From an uncultured Ruminococcus sp. (GTDB taxonomy: Bacteria; Bacillota; Clostridia; Oscillospirales; Ruminococcaceae): a stretch of 64,000 nt of DNA. Shown here in pieces: positions 8,882 to 16,767 of the stretch. Location: contig CADAEJ010000016.1 of the NCBI GenBank assembly GCA_902786965.1, positions 1-64,000 of the forward strand, read 5' to 3'. The notes beneath the pieces are model-generated. The model made no database searches, was not told the DNA's origin, and was given only the letters and a program-made list of their open reading frames with translations. How positions within the stretch are numbered: the stretch's first letter is position 1; the number at the start of each line of letters is the position of its first letter. A program made the translations under genes and the position numbers.

Positions 8882-9190
8882 GCAACAAGAACTGCAAATG
8901 TCACCGCAAGAGTTGAACCCGAAATCAAGGAGCAAGCAGAGGCTGTAATGGAAAAGCTCGGAATTCCCGTATCTACGGCTATAAATATGTTTTACCGTGA
9001 GATCATTCTTTGGAACGGATTGCCGTTCCGTCCGTCTGTGCCTATGAATGAGCTTAAAGCAAGAGACGAGATGACCAAGGAAGAATTCAATCAGAGAATG
9101 GCTGTCGGTCTTGCTCAGGCTAAAGAGGGAATGACTGCTCCTGCCGGAAAAGTCTATGAAAGGATGATGGGAGAACTCGGCGATGACTAA
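8879..9190 (+). CDS. RelB/DinJ-family antitoxin
   Basis: This 103-residue protein starts MATRTANVTARVEPEIKEQAE, a ribbon-helix-helix strand and helix typical of RelB/DinJ antitoxins, with the LGIPVSTAINMFYREII segment expected in DinJ. The C-terminal half is charged and probably flexible until it wraps the toxin. It ends MGELGDD and overlaps the toxin gene by 8 nt, so the pair is translationally coupled. The ATG at 8879 follows AAAGGTGG. The two proteins should form a complex that neutralises the toxin and represses the promoter. Confidence 0.9.
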   Translation: MATRTANVTARVEPEIKEQAEAVMEKLGIPVSTAINMFYREIILWNGLPFRPSVPMNELKARDEMTKEEFNQRMAVGLAQAKEGMTAPAGKVYERMMGELGDD

Positions 9191-9515
9191 ATACGATATT
9201 GAGGTCACAGCCTTTGCCGAAGCGTCGATAAGAGGGATAGCCGCCTATATCAGAAACAAGCTGAAAGCACCGCAGGCTGCCCGAAACACGGTCAAAAAAA
9301 TCTTCGATGCTATATTCGGGCTTGACACATTTCCTAACAAGGTGAAGCTGACCGAGGACGAACCGTGGCGGACAGAGGGCATACATCAGCTTGTTATAGG
9401 AAACTATTACGTCTATTTCTGGATCAACGAGAACGAGCACAAGGTCATAGTGACCGATGTGATCTACGCCCGGAGAGATCAGATGAAAGCTATGGCTGAT
9501 ATGCCAATGAACTAA
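9183..9515 (+). CDS. RelE/ParE-superfamily toxin
   Basis: This 110-residue protein shows the RelE/ParE fold order. A first strand (YDIEVTAFAEASIRGIAAYI) is followed by helices with an Asn/Lys-rich loop, then the late strands (HQLVIGNYYVYFWINENEHKVIVTDVIYARRD). The final IYARRD segment is the usual end of RelE/ParE toxins and carries basic residues. RelE members cut mRNA on the ribosome and ParE members poison gyrase. Neighbouring DinJ-like sequence favours an mRNA interferase, but this is not certain. The start ATG lies inside the antitoxin end. Confidence 0.88.
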   Translation: MTKYDIEVTAFAEASIRGIAAYIRNKLKAPQAARNTVKKIFDAIFGLDTFPNKVKLTEDEPWRTEGIHQLVIGNYYVYFWINENEHKVIVTDVIYARRDQMKAMADMPMN

Positions 9516-9519
9516 AAAG

Positions 9520-9552
9520 CGGCTGTTGCAAATTGATGCAACAGCCGTTATC
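9520..9552 (+). terminator. intrinsic terminator after the toxin-antitoxin pair
   Basis: The 11-bp perfect stem CGGCTGTTGCA/TGCAACAGCCG has a 6-nt loop and is followed by a T-rich run. Confidence 0.85.
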
Positions 9553-9612
9553 TTTTTGGCGTTTCTCCTTGTCTGGTCGTAAATTGGTCGTAAAATCAGC
9601 ACTTGATGTGCT

Positions 9613-11187
9613 TTATTTGTCGATGCTCTTCATTGTCGGGAAGAGCAGTACATCTCTGATAGCAGGGGAGTTGGTCAGCAGCATTACAAGTCTGTCAATG
9701 CCGTAGCCGATACCGCCCGTTGGAGGCATACCTATCTCAAGCGCACGCAGGAAGTCCTCGTCTGTATGGTTTGCTTCCTCGTCACCTGCGGCGAACTGCT
9801 TCTCCTGCTCGGCAAATCTCTCGCGCTGGTCGATAGGATCGTTCAGCTCGGAGTAAGCGTTGCACATCTCTCTGCCTGTGATGAACAGCTCGAATCTCTC
9901 AACATAGTCGGGAGCGTCGGGCTTTCTCTTTGTCAGCGGCGATATCTCAACAGGGTGATCCATTATAAATGTAGGCTGTATAAGATTTTCCTCAACGAAC
10001 TGCTCAAAGAACAGGTTGAGTATATCGCCCTTTGTATGTCTGTCCTCAAACTCAACGTGGTGCTGCTTTGCGAGCGCCTTTGCCTCGTCTGTGTCCTTGA
10101 CCTTTGCAAAGTCAACGCCCGAATACTTCTTGACAGCGTCGATCATCGTCAGTCTTTCAAACGGCTTGCCAAGGTCTATCTCATACTCGCCGTAAGGCAC
10201 GCAGGTCTTACCGCAGACCTCCATAGCGACGTGCCTGAACATATTTTCTGTCAGCTCCATCATGCCGTGGTAGTCTGTATACGCCTGATAAAGTTCCATC
10301 AGGGTGAACTCGGGATTGTGACGTGCGTCAACGCCCTCGTTTCTGAAAACTCTGCCTATCTCGTAGACTCTTTCAAGTCCGCCGACGATAAGTCTTTTAA
10401 GATAAAGCTCAAGGCTGATGCGCAGCTTAACGTCCTCGTTGAGAGCGTTGTAGTGAGTTTCAAACGGTCTTGCAGCAGCGCCGCCCGCGTTTGAAACGAG
10501 CATAGGAGTTTCGACCTCCATAAAGCCCTGTGAGTCGAGGTATCTTCTTATTGACGAGATTATCTGCGAGCGCTTGATGAACGTATCCTTTACCTCGGGG
10601 TTGCAGATAAGGTCGGTGTATCTTTGTCTGTAACGGACATCGGTATTTGTGAGTCCGTGCCACTTTTCAGGCAGCGGCAGCAGCGACTTTGAAAGCAGAG
10701 TTATTTTATGTGCGTGAACGGATATCTCTCCGCGCCTTGTTCTGAATACAAAGCCGTCGATGCCGACTATATCGCCGATATCCCACGTTTTGAAGTCCTT
10801 GAACGCTTCCTCGCCGATATCGTTCATTCTCACATAGACCTGAACTCTGTCGGTCTTGTCGCGTACATCTATAAAGTTAGCCTTGCCCATATCGCGCCAC
10901 GACATTATCCTGCCTGCGATACGAACGTCGATGTGCTGCTCGTCAAGCAGCTGCTTGAACTTTTCCTCGTCATCGCCCGCCTGAGCCCTGCTGGCTGCTT
11001 CGAGCGTTTCGTAGCTGAGCTTTGCCTTTGCGTTTGAGGAGGTCACATCAAATCTTGTTATCTCAAACGGGTCTGCACCCTTTGCCTTGAGGGCGTTGAG
11101 CTTGTCTATCCTTATCTGCTTGAGGCTGTTGACCTCTTCCTGCGAAAGCTCCTCCTCAACGGGTGTTTCAAGTATCTCTTCACTCAT
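9613..11187 (-). CDS. lysS: lysyl-tRNA synthetase, class II
   Basis: LysS charges tRNA-Lys with lysine in the cytoplasm. The 524-residue chain has the N-terminal OB-fold anticodon-binding domain (VRIAGRIMSWRDMGKANFIDV), followed by the class II catalytic core. Motif 2 is YEIGRVFRNEGVDARHNPEF and motif 3 is GIGYGIDRLVMLLTN near the C-terminus. It is full length. ATG 11187 follows AAAGGAAA. A longer frame would add 24 unlikely residues. It lies 46 nt downstream of greA on the same strand, a pairing common in Firmicutes, so the two are probably co-transcribed. Confidence 0.98.
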   Translation of the reverse strand: MSEEILETPVEEELSQEEVNSLKQIRIDKLNALKAKGADPFEITRFDVTSSNAKAKLSYETLEAASRAQAGDDEEKFKQLLDEQHIDVRIAGRIMSWRDMGKANFIDVRDKTDRVQVYVRMNDIGEEAFKDFKTWDIGDIVGIDGFVFRTRRGEISVHAHKITLLSKSLLPLPEKWHGLTNTDVRYRQRYTDLICNPEVKDTFIKRSQIISSIRRYLDSQGFMEVETPMLVSNAGGAAARPFETHYNALNEDVKLRISLELYLKRLIVGGLERVYEIGRVFRNEGVDARHNPEFTLMELYQAYTDYHGMMELTENMFRHVAMEVCGKTCVPYGEYEIDLGKPFERLTMIDAVKKYSGVDFAKVKDTDEAKALAKQHHVEFEDRHTKGDILNLFFEQFVEENLIQPTFIMDHPVEISPLTKRKPDAPDYVERFELFITGREMCNAYSELNDPIDQRERFAEQEKQFAAGDEEANHTDEDFLRALEIGMPPTGGIGYGIDRLVMLLTNSPAIRDVLLFPTMKSIDK

Positions 11188-11233
11188 TTTATATTTCCTT
11201 TCGTTATAGCTGTACAAAAAATTACCCTTGTAA

Positions 11234-11707
11234 TTATCTCGAGATCTCCAGCACCTCAAATTTGAGGATGCCTGCGGGAGCCTCTACCTCGAATACATCG
11301 CCGACCTTCTTGCGAAGCGCAGCCTTGCCGATAGGGGACTCGTCAGAGATCTTGCCGTTCTTGGGATCGGACTCGGTAGTACCTACGATCTGAAGGTTCT
11401 CGATCTCGTTGAGCTCAAGGTCCTTTATCTTGATGATAGAGCCTACGCCGATCTCATCTGTCGAGATCTCGTCGTCCTCGACAACGATAGCATTTGCGAT
11501 AAGCAGTTCCAGCTCGTTGATCTTGGATTCGAGGATAGCCTGCTCGTTTTTCGCCTCGTCATACTCCGCATTCTCGGAGAGGTCGCCGAAGGAACGTGCT
11601 TCTTTGAGCTTCTGTGCTACCTCTTTACGTCTGACGGTAACAAGGTACTCTCTTTCTTCCTGTAATTTTTCATAACCTGCTCTTGAAACTGTTTTCTGCA
11701 TTGCCAT
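11234..11707 (-). CDS. greA: transcription elongation factor GreA
   Basis: GreA enters the RNA polymerase secondary channel and stimulates cleavage of backtracked transcripts. The 157 residues have the N-terminal antiparallel coiled coil with the tip SFGDLSENAEYDEAKNEQ, whose acidic residues hold the catalytic magnesium. The C-terminal FKBP-like domain ends with the conserved SPIGKAALRKKVGDVFEVEA. ATG 11707 is nine bases from AGGAG. An ATG two codons on is possible. It is first in the greA-lysS unit. Confidence 0.97.
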   Translation of the reverse strand: MAMQKTVSRAGYEKLQEEREYLVTVRRKEVAQKLKEARSFGDLSENAEYDEAKNEQAILESKINELELLIANAIVVEDDEISTDEIGVGSIIKIKDLELNEIENLQIVGTTESDPKNGKISDESPIGKAALRKKVGDVFEVEAPAGILKFEVLEISR

Positions 11708-11859
11708 GATATATCACTCCTAAATCTAAAATTTCTTTTAACAATGGTACTGTCAAATTGATATTATACAGCATTTTCGCTCACTTGTCAAGCATTTTGC
11801 GCTTTATGGGGATAGTTTTGAACTAACTGAAAATAATACCGATTTAGTGATAATTGCTA

Positions 11860-11888
11860 TTGACGAAAACCTAGTTTCGTGGTATACT
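11860..11888 (+). promoter_or_regulatory. sufC promoter
   Basis: TTGACG (11860-11865) and TATACT (11883-11888) are 17 nt apart. The spacer holds a short inverted repeat with arms CGAAA and TTTCG (11864-11879), a possible operator for an Fe-S or redox regulator. The regulator is not identified. Confidence 0.65.
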
Positions 11889-11924
11889 ACTAAAGACCTA
11901 AAATAATCAAAAGGATGAAGTAAA

Positions 11925-12638
11925 ATGCTTAAACTGGAAAACATAACCTGGAGCCTTGAGGACGGCAGAGGCATACTCAACGATGTAAGCCTTGAGATCC
12001 CTGACAGCAAGCTTGTTGTTATAACAGGTCCCAACGGCGGCGGAAAGACCACGCTTGCAAAGACTGTTGCGGGACTTATCACGCCCGAATCGGGAAAGAT
12101 AATCTTTGACGGGCAGGACATAACGGAGCTTGACATCACGCAGCGTGCAAAGCTGGGCATAAGCTATGCCTTTCAGCAGCCTGTAAGATTCAAGGGGCTT
12201 ACCGTGCGCGACCTGCTGGAGCTTGCTGCGGGCAGAGAGCTGAAACAGCCCGAGATCTGCGAGCTGCTTGGCAAGGTCGGGCTTTGCAAGAACGACTACA
12301 TCGACCGTGAGGTGAACGCATCGCTTTCGGGCGGTGAGATAAAGCGTATCGAGATAGCGACCGTACTTGCGCGAAACACCAAGCTGTCTATCTTTGACGA
12401 GCCCGAGGCAGGCATCGACCTGTGGAGCTTTGCGGGGCTTGTTGACGTGTTCAAGGAAGTCAAGAACAAGATAAACGGCACGCTTATGATAATCTCCCAC
12501 CAGGAGAGGATACTTGAGATAGCTGACGAGATAGTTGTTATCTCGGGCGGCAAGGTAGAGTCAAGCGGAAGTGCGCAGGAGATACTGCCAAAGCTTATCA
12601 AGGGCAGCAGGGCGCCAAGACCGTGTGAAAGGAGCTAA
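11925..12638 (+). CDS. sufC: Fe-S cluster assembly ATPase SufC
   Basis: SufC is the ABC-type ATPase of the SUF scaffold, which powers cluster assembly in the cytosol and is not a membrane transporter. The 237 residues contain Walker A GPNGGGKTT (about 35-43), a Q-loop region (YAFQQP), the signature LSGGE with the SUF-like continuation IKRIEIA, Walker B LSIFDEPEAGIDL and a switch His in ISHQE. The EAGID and IKRIE sequences are diagnostic of SufC. It is followed by a SufB/D-like gene with a one-base overlap, giving the two-gene minimal (SmsCB-type) arrangement of anaerobes. No cysteine desulfurase or SufU is in view. Confidence 0.93.
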   Translation: MLKLENITWSLEDGRGILNDVSLEIPDSKLVVITGPNGGGKTTLAKTVAGLITPESGKIIFDGQDITELDITQRAKLGISYAFQQPVRFKGLTVRDLLELAAGRELKQPEICELLGKVGLCKNDYIDREVNASLSGGEIKRIEIATVLARNTKLSIFDEPEAGIDLWSFAGLVDVFKEVKNKINGTLMIISHQERILEIADEIVVISGGKVESSGSAQEILPKLIKGSRAPRPCERS

Positions 12639-13561
12639 TGGAAATGAATGATATCACAAAGCAGCTCCTTGAAATGATCTCGGACTACAACGGCGAGTTC
12701 AATGGAGCATACAATATCCGTGAGGACGGGCAGTGCGCTGCAAGGCAGTCCTCGGAAAACATAAAGATAGAATCAAAGCAGGACGCACCGGGCCTTGTTA
12801 TACACATAAAGCCGTTCACAAAGGGCGAGAAGGTGTTTATCCCTGCGTGCGTTACAAAAAGCGGCATCGACGACCTTGTTTACAATGATTTCTATGTCGG
12901 ACAGGGCGCAGATGTTACTATCGTTGCAGGCTGCGGAGTGCATAATTCGGGCGAGGAGGAGGCGCGCCACAACGGCATACACCGCTTCTTTATTGAGAAA
13001 GATGCAAACGTGCTGTACGAGGAAAAACACATCGGCACGGGCGAGGCAGAGGGCTTGCGCAAGATAGATCCCGTTACGGATATCGAGCTTGGCGAGAATG
13101 CAAAGCTCACTATGGACACGGTGCAGCTCAGCGGTGTCGATCAGACGACAAGGACGACAAGGGGAGTGCTTGGCGACGGTGCAAGGCTCATCATCAAGGA
13201 AAGGATAATGACTGACGGCAGGGAGCAGGCAAAGACCGATTTCTATGTTGAGCTCAAAGGCGAAAACAGCGGTGTTGATCTGATGTCAAGGTCGGTGGCA
13301 AGGGACGAATCGTATCAGGAGTATCACAGCGTCATCAAGGGTATGAACGTATGCACGGGTCATTCAGAGTGCGATGCGATACTTGTGGGCAACGGAAAGG
13401 TCTCGGCATCGCCACAGCTTGATGCGGAGCATCCCGATGCAGCGCTGATACACGAGGCGGCTATCGGAAAGATAGCGGGCGAGCAGCTGCTCAAACTGCG
13501 GACTCTCGGACTGACCGAGGAGGAAGCCGAGCAGAAGATAATCTCGGGATTTTTGAAATAA
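12638..13561 (+). CDS. SufB/SufD-family Fe-S scaffold protein (SmsB-like)
   Basis: This 307-residue protein is the scaffold partner of SufC. It is shorter than SufB of the full SUF pathway (about 470 residues), as in two-gene archaeal and clostridial systems. The core is a right-handed parallel beta-helix: short repeats such as GQGADVTIVAGCGVHNSGEEE and LGDGARLIIKERI are visible. The C-terminal segment with AEHPDAALIHEAAIGKI carries the conserved Glu-rich SufB/D signature and precedes the SufC-binding helices. Starts at ATG 12638 (overlapping the sufC stop) and ATG 12644 are both plausible given GAAAGGAG at 12627-12634. A bidirectional hairpin follows. Confidence 0.9.
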   Translation: MEMNDITKQLLEMISDYNGEFNGAYNIREDGQCAARQSSENIKIESKQDAPGLVIHIKPFTKGEKVFIPACVTKSGIDDLVYNDFYVGQGADVTIVAGCGVHNSGEEEARHNGIHRFFIEKDANVLYEEKHIGTGEAEGLRKIDPVTDIELGENAKLTMDTVQLSGVDQTTRTTRGVLGDGARLIIKERIMTDGREQAKTDFYVELKGENSGVDLMSRSVARDESYQEYHSVIKGMNVCTGHSECDAILVGNGKVSASPQLDAEHPDAALIHEAAIGKIAGEQLLKLRTLGLTEEEAEQKIISGFLK

Positions 13562-13574
13562 GGCAAAATAATAA

Positions 13575-13602
13575 GAGGACAGTTTTGCTGTCCTCTTTTT
13601 TG
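13575..13602. terminator. bidirectional intrinsic terminator
   Basis: GAGGACAG/CTGTCCTC with a 5-nt loop is followed by a run of T on plus and preceded by A residues. It lies between convergent sufB-like and anti-sigma-like genes. A near-identical hairpin occurs at 14647-14675. Confidence 0.85.
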
Positions 13603-13607
13603 TACTG

Positions 13608-14192
13608 TTAAAAACTGAAGCTGTTCGGCTTGACTTTCTTTGAGATGATAAGGTCTACGCTGTTGCTTTCGCGCTTGACAACAACATCATCTGCAATGTT
13701 GGCGAGGATAGAATGCTCCATTTCATCCCATTCCTCCAGCGCACTGCCCTGATCCTGCTGCTTGAGCTTTTCGATGTAGCTGCCAAGTGACCAGCTGGTA
13801 TTATCATCGCTTTCGCCTTTTTTTGATGCGGCCCTGTCAAATACGCCGAGGACCCTGCCCATGATCGTTCTTTTTGCGGGTTCGCTGACCTTGCGTGCCT
13901 TTGCACCCGATGCAGATTTCGGCGTTACCGAAATGTGCAGCTCAAAAAGATCGTCCGTAACATCTATCCAGAATTTGCCCGAGCCGTATTCGGTAAGGTG
14001 CGGCAGTACCGAGATAGTTTCCTCGGTGAGCAAAACGATGTGCATTTCGTCCTTTGAGCTGATACCTGCTCTTTTCGCCATTCGGTTGCTTTCGGTAAGT
14101 ATCTTCTTTACCGTATCTTCGTACTGACTTTTGAGAGGCCCGAAATCAGACGGCGGGTTAAGGTCAAGTGTAAAAGATCTGAGTCTGCTCAC
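13608..14192 (-). CDS. RsbW-like anti-sigma/GHKL-fold protein, degenerate
   Basis: This 194-residue protein follows a STAS gene after two bases. The start resembles the N-terminal helix of RsbW/SpoIIAB kinases (PSDFGPLKSQYEDTVKKILTESNRMAKRAG), and EMHIVLLTEETISVLPH may correspond to the N-box helix. However, I cannot see the canonical nucleotide-binding D-x-G and G-x-G boxes, and the centre is a Lys/Ala linker. So it is probably an inactive or highly divergent anti-sigma partner, or simply another protein of the STAS switch. This is inference from order and weak similarity. The GHKL label should be tested structurally. Confidence 0.6.
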   Translation of the reverse strand: MSRLRSFTLDLNPPSDFGPLKSQYEDTVKKILTESNRMAKRAGISSKDEMHIVLLTEETISVLPHLTEYGSGKFWIDVTDDLFELHISVTPKSASGAKARKVSEPAKRTIMGRVLGVFDRAASKKGESDDNTSWSLGSYIEKLKQQDQGSALEEWDEMEHSILANIADDVVVKRESNSVDLIISKKVKPNSFSF

Positions 14193-14194
14193 AG

Positions 14195-14521
14195 TTAGTC
14201 CACCTCCGTTTCGGAAATATCAACGATGTTTTTAAATCCTGTGATCTCAAGTACCTCCATTATAGCAGGCAGTACGTTGATGATCTTCAGGGTGCCGCTG
14301 CTTTTTTTCATCTGCTTGTAGCAGGAAAGGATAACGCGCAGCCCTGCCGATGAGATATACTTCAGCTGGCTGAAATCCATTATCAGCGTTCCGCTTTTGC
14401 CAAAAAGCTTTGCGACAGCTTCATCTGCCGCCTGCTGAAATTCGTCGGCATTGAGCATATCTATCCTTCCCTCAACGGCAATGGTATAAATATTTCCCTC
14501 TGAATTTGTTCTGATTTTCAT
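14195..14521 (-). CDS. STAS-domain anti-anti-sigma factor-like protein
   Basis: This 108-residue single STAS domain is related to SpoIIAA/RsbV. The signature strand-turn is MDFSQLKYISSAGLRVIL (about residues 58-75). The conserved serine in the ISSAGLRV motif is the site phosphorylated by a partner kinase in the family. Such proteins bind an anti-sigma kinase and free a sigma factor. Its immediate downstream partner is the RsbW-like gene, but no sigma factor is adjacent. ATG 14521 is preceded by AAAGGAGTTTGA. Confidence 0.9.
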   Translation of the reverse strand: MKIRTNSEGNIYTIAVEGRIDMLNADEFQQAADEAVAKLFGKSGTLIMDFSQLKYISSAGLRVILSCYKQMKKSSGTLKIINVLPAIMEVLEITGFKNIVDISETEVD

Positions 14522-14646
14522 GGTTCAAACTCCTTTTTGTCGTAAAACAAAGTAAGTTTTCGGCTTCTTGTGCTAAATTATATCACGCAAATGCGGCTTT
14601 GTCAATAAAAATCGTATCATTTGTGCATATTGTATGAATAAAAATT

Positions 14647-14680
14647 AAAGAGGACAGCTGTTAACTGTCCTCTTTTTTGT
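14647..14680. terminator. bidirectional intrinsic terminator
   Basis: An 11-bp perfect stem, AAAGAGGACAG/CTGTCCTCTTT, with a 7-nt loop is followed by T residues. It ends the RHH gene on the minus strand. Confidence 0.85.
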
Positions 14681-14690
14681 ACATTTATGT

Positions 14691-14888
14691 TTAATTGTCT
14701 TTTATCTCGCAGTTTTCAACACCAAATTCAAGTATCAGATTTATAAGCTCGTTGCGTGAGCGGTTGGTTGCCGCAGACAGCTTGTCAAGCTTTTCGATAG
14801 TTTCTTCTTTGACTCTCACAGAGAATACTTTGTAGCCGTCCTCGCCCTTGACAGCGGACTTTTTTGTTATCTCCAGTTTCTTAGCCAT
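14691..14888 (-). CDS. ribbon-helix-helix transcriptional regulator
   Basis: This is a 65-residue basic RHH protein. The strand is YKVFSVRVKEETIEKLDKL and the helix-turn-helix core is TNRSRNELINLILEFGVEN, close to the CopG/Arc pattern. It is divergent from the AT-rich lipoprotein gene. An inverted pair of 10-bp sites flanks both promoters, suggesting autoregulation and control of the lipoprotein. A toxin partner is not evident, so it is more likely a repressor than an antitoxin. Confidence 0.8.
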   Translation of the reverse strand: MAKKLEITKKSAVKGEDGYKVFSVRVKEETIEKLDKLSAATNRSRNELINLILEFGVENCEIKDN

Positions 14889-14900
14889 AATATCACCTCT

Positions 14901-14964
14901 AACATATATTATAGCTTGACAAATTAATAATTATATGGTATATTATATGCTACAAATATATGTT
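14901..14964. promoter_or_regulatory. divergent promoter with flanking inverted 10-bp sites
   Basis: TTGACA (14916-14921) and TATATT (14939-14944), 17 nt apart, read into the lipoprotein gene. AACATATATT at 14901-14910 and its exact reverse complement at 14955-14964 bracket the promoter. A repressor dimer-of-dimers could bridge them. The RHH protein encoded next door is the natural candidate. Confidence 0.65.
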
Positions 14965-14983
14965 ATAATTGGAGACGATTAAT

Positions 14984-15661
14984 ATGAAAAGAATTGTCTT
15001 AGTAAGTTTGATGCTTTCAGTTTTATTATTCATTGGGTGTTCAAAGAAAGCAAGTTCAGATAATGATAATAAATCATCATCTGAAACCACTCATACTGAG
15101 AGTACAAGCTCAGAAAATAATAAAAAAACAGAGTTAGAAATTGCAAGAGAAACTGTTATTGAAAAATTTAAGAATTATCCGGATTTAGATTCAACATTAA
15201 AACATATTGAAGATTGCTATAAAAAATACTGGACTGATCCAACTATAGCAAACATATATTACTACTGCACTTCAAAACAACAAAATAGGTTATATTATAA
15301 GTTGTCCAATAACAAATATTTGGAATCAGCTAAGGAATACGCACTGAAAATAGATCCAGATTATAATGGTGAGTTTTCAAAAGAAATGCATACTTATGTT
15401 GAGAAACTGTTTAATTATAAATACATAAAAGAAGAGCAGAAAAAAGCTGCTGAAAAAGAAAAGAATTACAATCAGTTGACGGATTATCAAAAGAAAGACA
15501 TATGTAAGTACATTCAAAAACGATATGATTATTATGATAAGAAATATGGTCGCAATACAGGTGATAAGTATTCGGATAAAATAATGCAAGAAACTGCTGA
15601 TAAGTATGGCTTAACTGTTGAACAAGTAAATATAATATGGATGAATATGTACTCTTATTAG
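14984..15661 (+). CDS. AT-rich lipoprotein of unknown function
   Basis: This is a 225-residue predicted lipoprotein. It has an MKR start, a hydrophobic h-region and a lipobox ending in F-I-G-C (Cys about residue 19), followed by a Ser/Thr/Asn-rich linker. The mature part is Lys- and Tyr-rich and helix-forming, with no domain I recognise. ATG 14984 sits nine bases from GGAG. A TTG five codons upstream would lie inside that site. Its base composition is far more AT-rich than the neighbouring galE and suf genes, which suggests recent acquisition together with the divergent RHH gene. Confidence 0.8.
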   Translation: MKRIVLVSLMLSVLLFIGCSKKASSDNDNKSSSETTHTESTSSENNKKTELEIARETVIEKFKNYPDLDSTLKHIEDCYKKYWTDPTIANIYYYCTSKQQNRLYYKLSNNKYLESAKEYALKIDPDYNGEFSKEMHTYVEKLFNYKYIKEEQKKAAEKEKNYNQLTDYQKKDICKYIQKRYDYYDKKYGRNTGDKYSDKIMQETADKYGLTVEQVNIIWMNMYSY

Positions 15662-15667
15662 TATGAT

Positions 15668-15694
15668 AAAAGGCTGTCAAAACGACAGCCTTTT
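15668..15694. terminator. bidirectional intrinsic terminator
   Basis: AAAAGGCTGTC/GACAGCCTTTT with a 5-nt loop separates the convergent lipoprotein and galE genes. Confidence 0.85.
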
Positions 15695-15697
15695 ATA

Positions 15698-16714
15698 TTA
15701 CAGCCCGTTGGGGTTTTTGCTGATAAAGTTCCAGCTGTCTGCGGTCATCTGGTCGAGTGTATACTTTGCTTCCCAGCCGAAAAGCTGCTTTGCCTTGTCG
15801 GTCTTTGCATAGTAGGCAGGCAGGTCGCCCGGTCTGCGCGGCAGGACTTTATACGGCAGCTGCTTTCCGCACGCCTTTTCAAAGCTGTGCAGAACGTCAT
15901 AAACGCTCGAGCCCTTGCCTGTGCCGAGGTTGACAGCCTCAACACCCTTATGCTCAAGCACATATTTTACTGCGCACAGATGTCCGTCAGCAAGGTCGCA
16001 GACGTGGATATAATCCCTCACGCCCGTGCCGTCGGGGGTATCATAATCGTCACCGAAAATGCCCAGCCTTTCAAGCTTGCCGACTGCTACCTGACAGATG
16101 TAAGGCAGAAGATTGTTCGGGATACCGTTGGGGTCCTCGCCGATAAGTCCCGACGGGTGCGCGCCGATAGGGTTGAAATAGCGCAGCAGCGAGATAGACC
16201 ACTCGTTGTCGGAGGTGTAAACGTCTTTGAGTATCTGCTCAATCATCAGCTTGGTGTAGCCGTAGGGATTGGTCGCGCTGGTGGGCATATCCTCAACGTA
16301 CGGTATGGGATTTACAGGTCCGTAGACTGTTGCGGAGGATGAGAATACTATCTTTTTGCAGCCGTATTTTGCCATTGTTTCGAGCAGGATGATACTGCCT
16401 GTGATGTTGTTGTGGTAGTATTTCAGCGGCTTTGCGACCGACTCGCCGACCGCTTTGTAGCCTGCAAAGTGAATGACAGCATCGATCTTGTTCTCCTCAA
16501 AGACCTTTTCAAGCTTTTCACGCTCGAGCAGGTCGACCTCGCAGAACTTGAAGTCCTTGCCTGTAATGGTCTTGATGCGGTTGAGAGCCTCGGGCTTGGA
16601 GTTTGAGAAGTTGTCGGCGATAACTATATCATAGCCCGCATTGAGCAGGGCAACGCAGGTGTGGCTGCCGATAAAGCCCGCACCGCCTGTAACAAGGATA
16701 TTAGGCATATTCAT
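15698..16714 (-). CDS. galE: UDP-glucose 4-epimerase
   Basis: GalE interconverts UDP-glucose and UDP-galactose using tightly bound NAD, feeding the Leloir pathway and surface polysaccharide synthesis. The 338 residues begin with the Rossmann motif VTGGAGFIGSHTCVALL (about residues 7-23). They include the catalytic Ser-Tyr-Lys set: SSSATVYG and the NPYGYTK YxxxK motif. The length is typical. ATG 16714 follows AAAGGACG. A second ATG two codons later is possible. spoIID lies 53 nt upstream on the same strand, and no other Leloir gene is nearby. Confidence 0.97.
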   Translation of the reverse strand: MNMPNILVTGGAGFIGSHTCVALLNAGYDIVIADNFSNSKPEALNRIKTITGKDFKFCEVDLLEREKLEKVFEENKIDAVIHFAGYKAVGESVAKPLKYYHNNITGSIILLETMAKYGCKKIVFSSSATVYGPVNPIPYVEDMPTSATNPYGYTKLMIEQILKDVYTSDNEWSISLLRYFNPIGAHPSGLIGEDPNGIPNNLLPYICQVAVGKLERLGIFGDDYDTPDGTGVRDYIHVCDLADGHLCAVKYVLEHKGVEAVNLGTGKGSSVYDVLHSFEKACGKQLPYKVLPRRPGDLPAYYAKTDKAKQLFGWEAKYTLDQMTADSWNFISKNPNGL

Positions 16715-16767
16715 TACGTCCTTTCGTTTTTGATTTAAGGACAGTATACCACATTTTAACCGCACTT

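Noticed and set aside
9120..9602. Minus-strand open frame across the toxin-antitoxin genes
   Set aside because: It is a shadow of the RelB/RelE pair, with no promoter or ribosome site.
9550..9612. Tandem TGGTCGTAAA and an integrase-like C-terminal reading (FTTNLRP) beside lysS
   Set aside because: A short direct repeat and a possible phage-integrase tail were seen on the minus strand, but there is no catalytic region and no matching att copy. Evidence is too thin.
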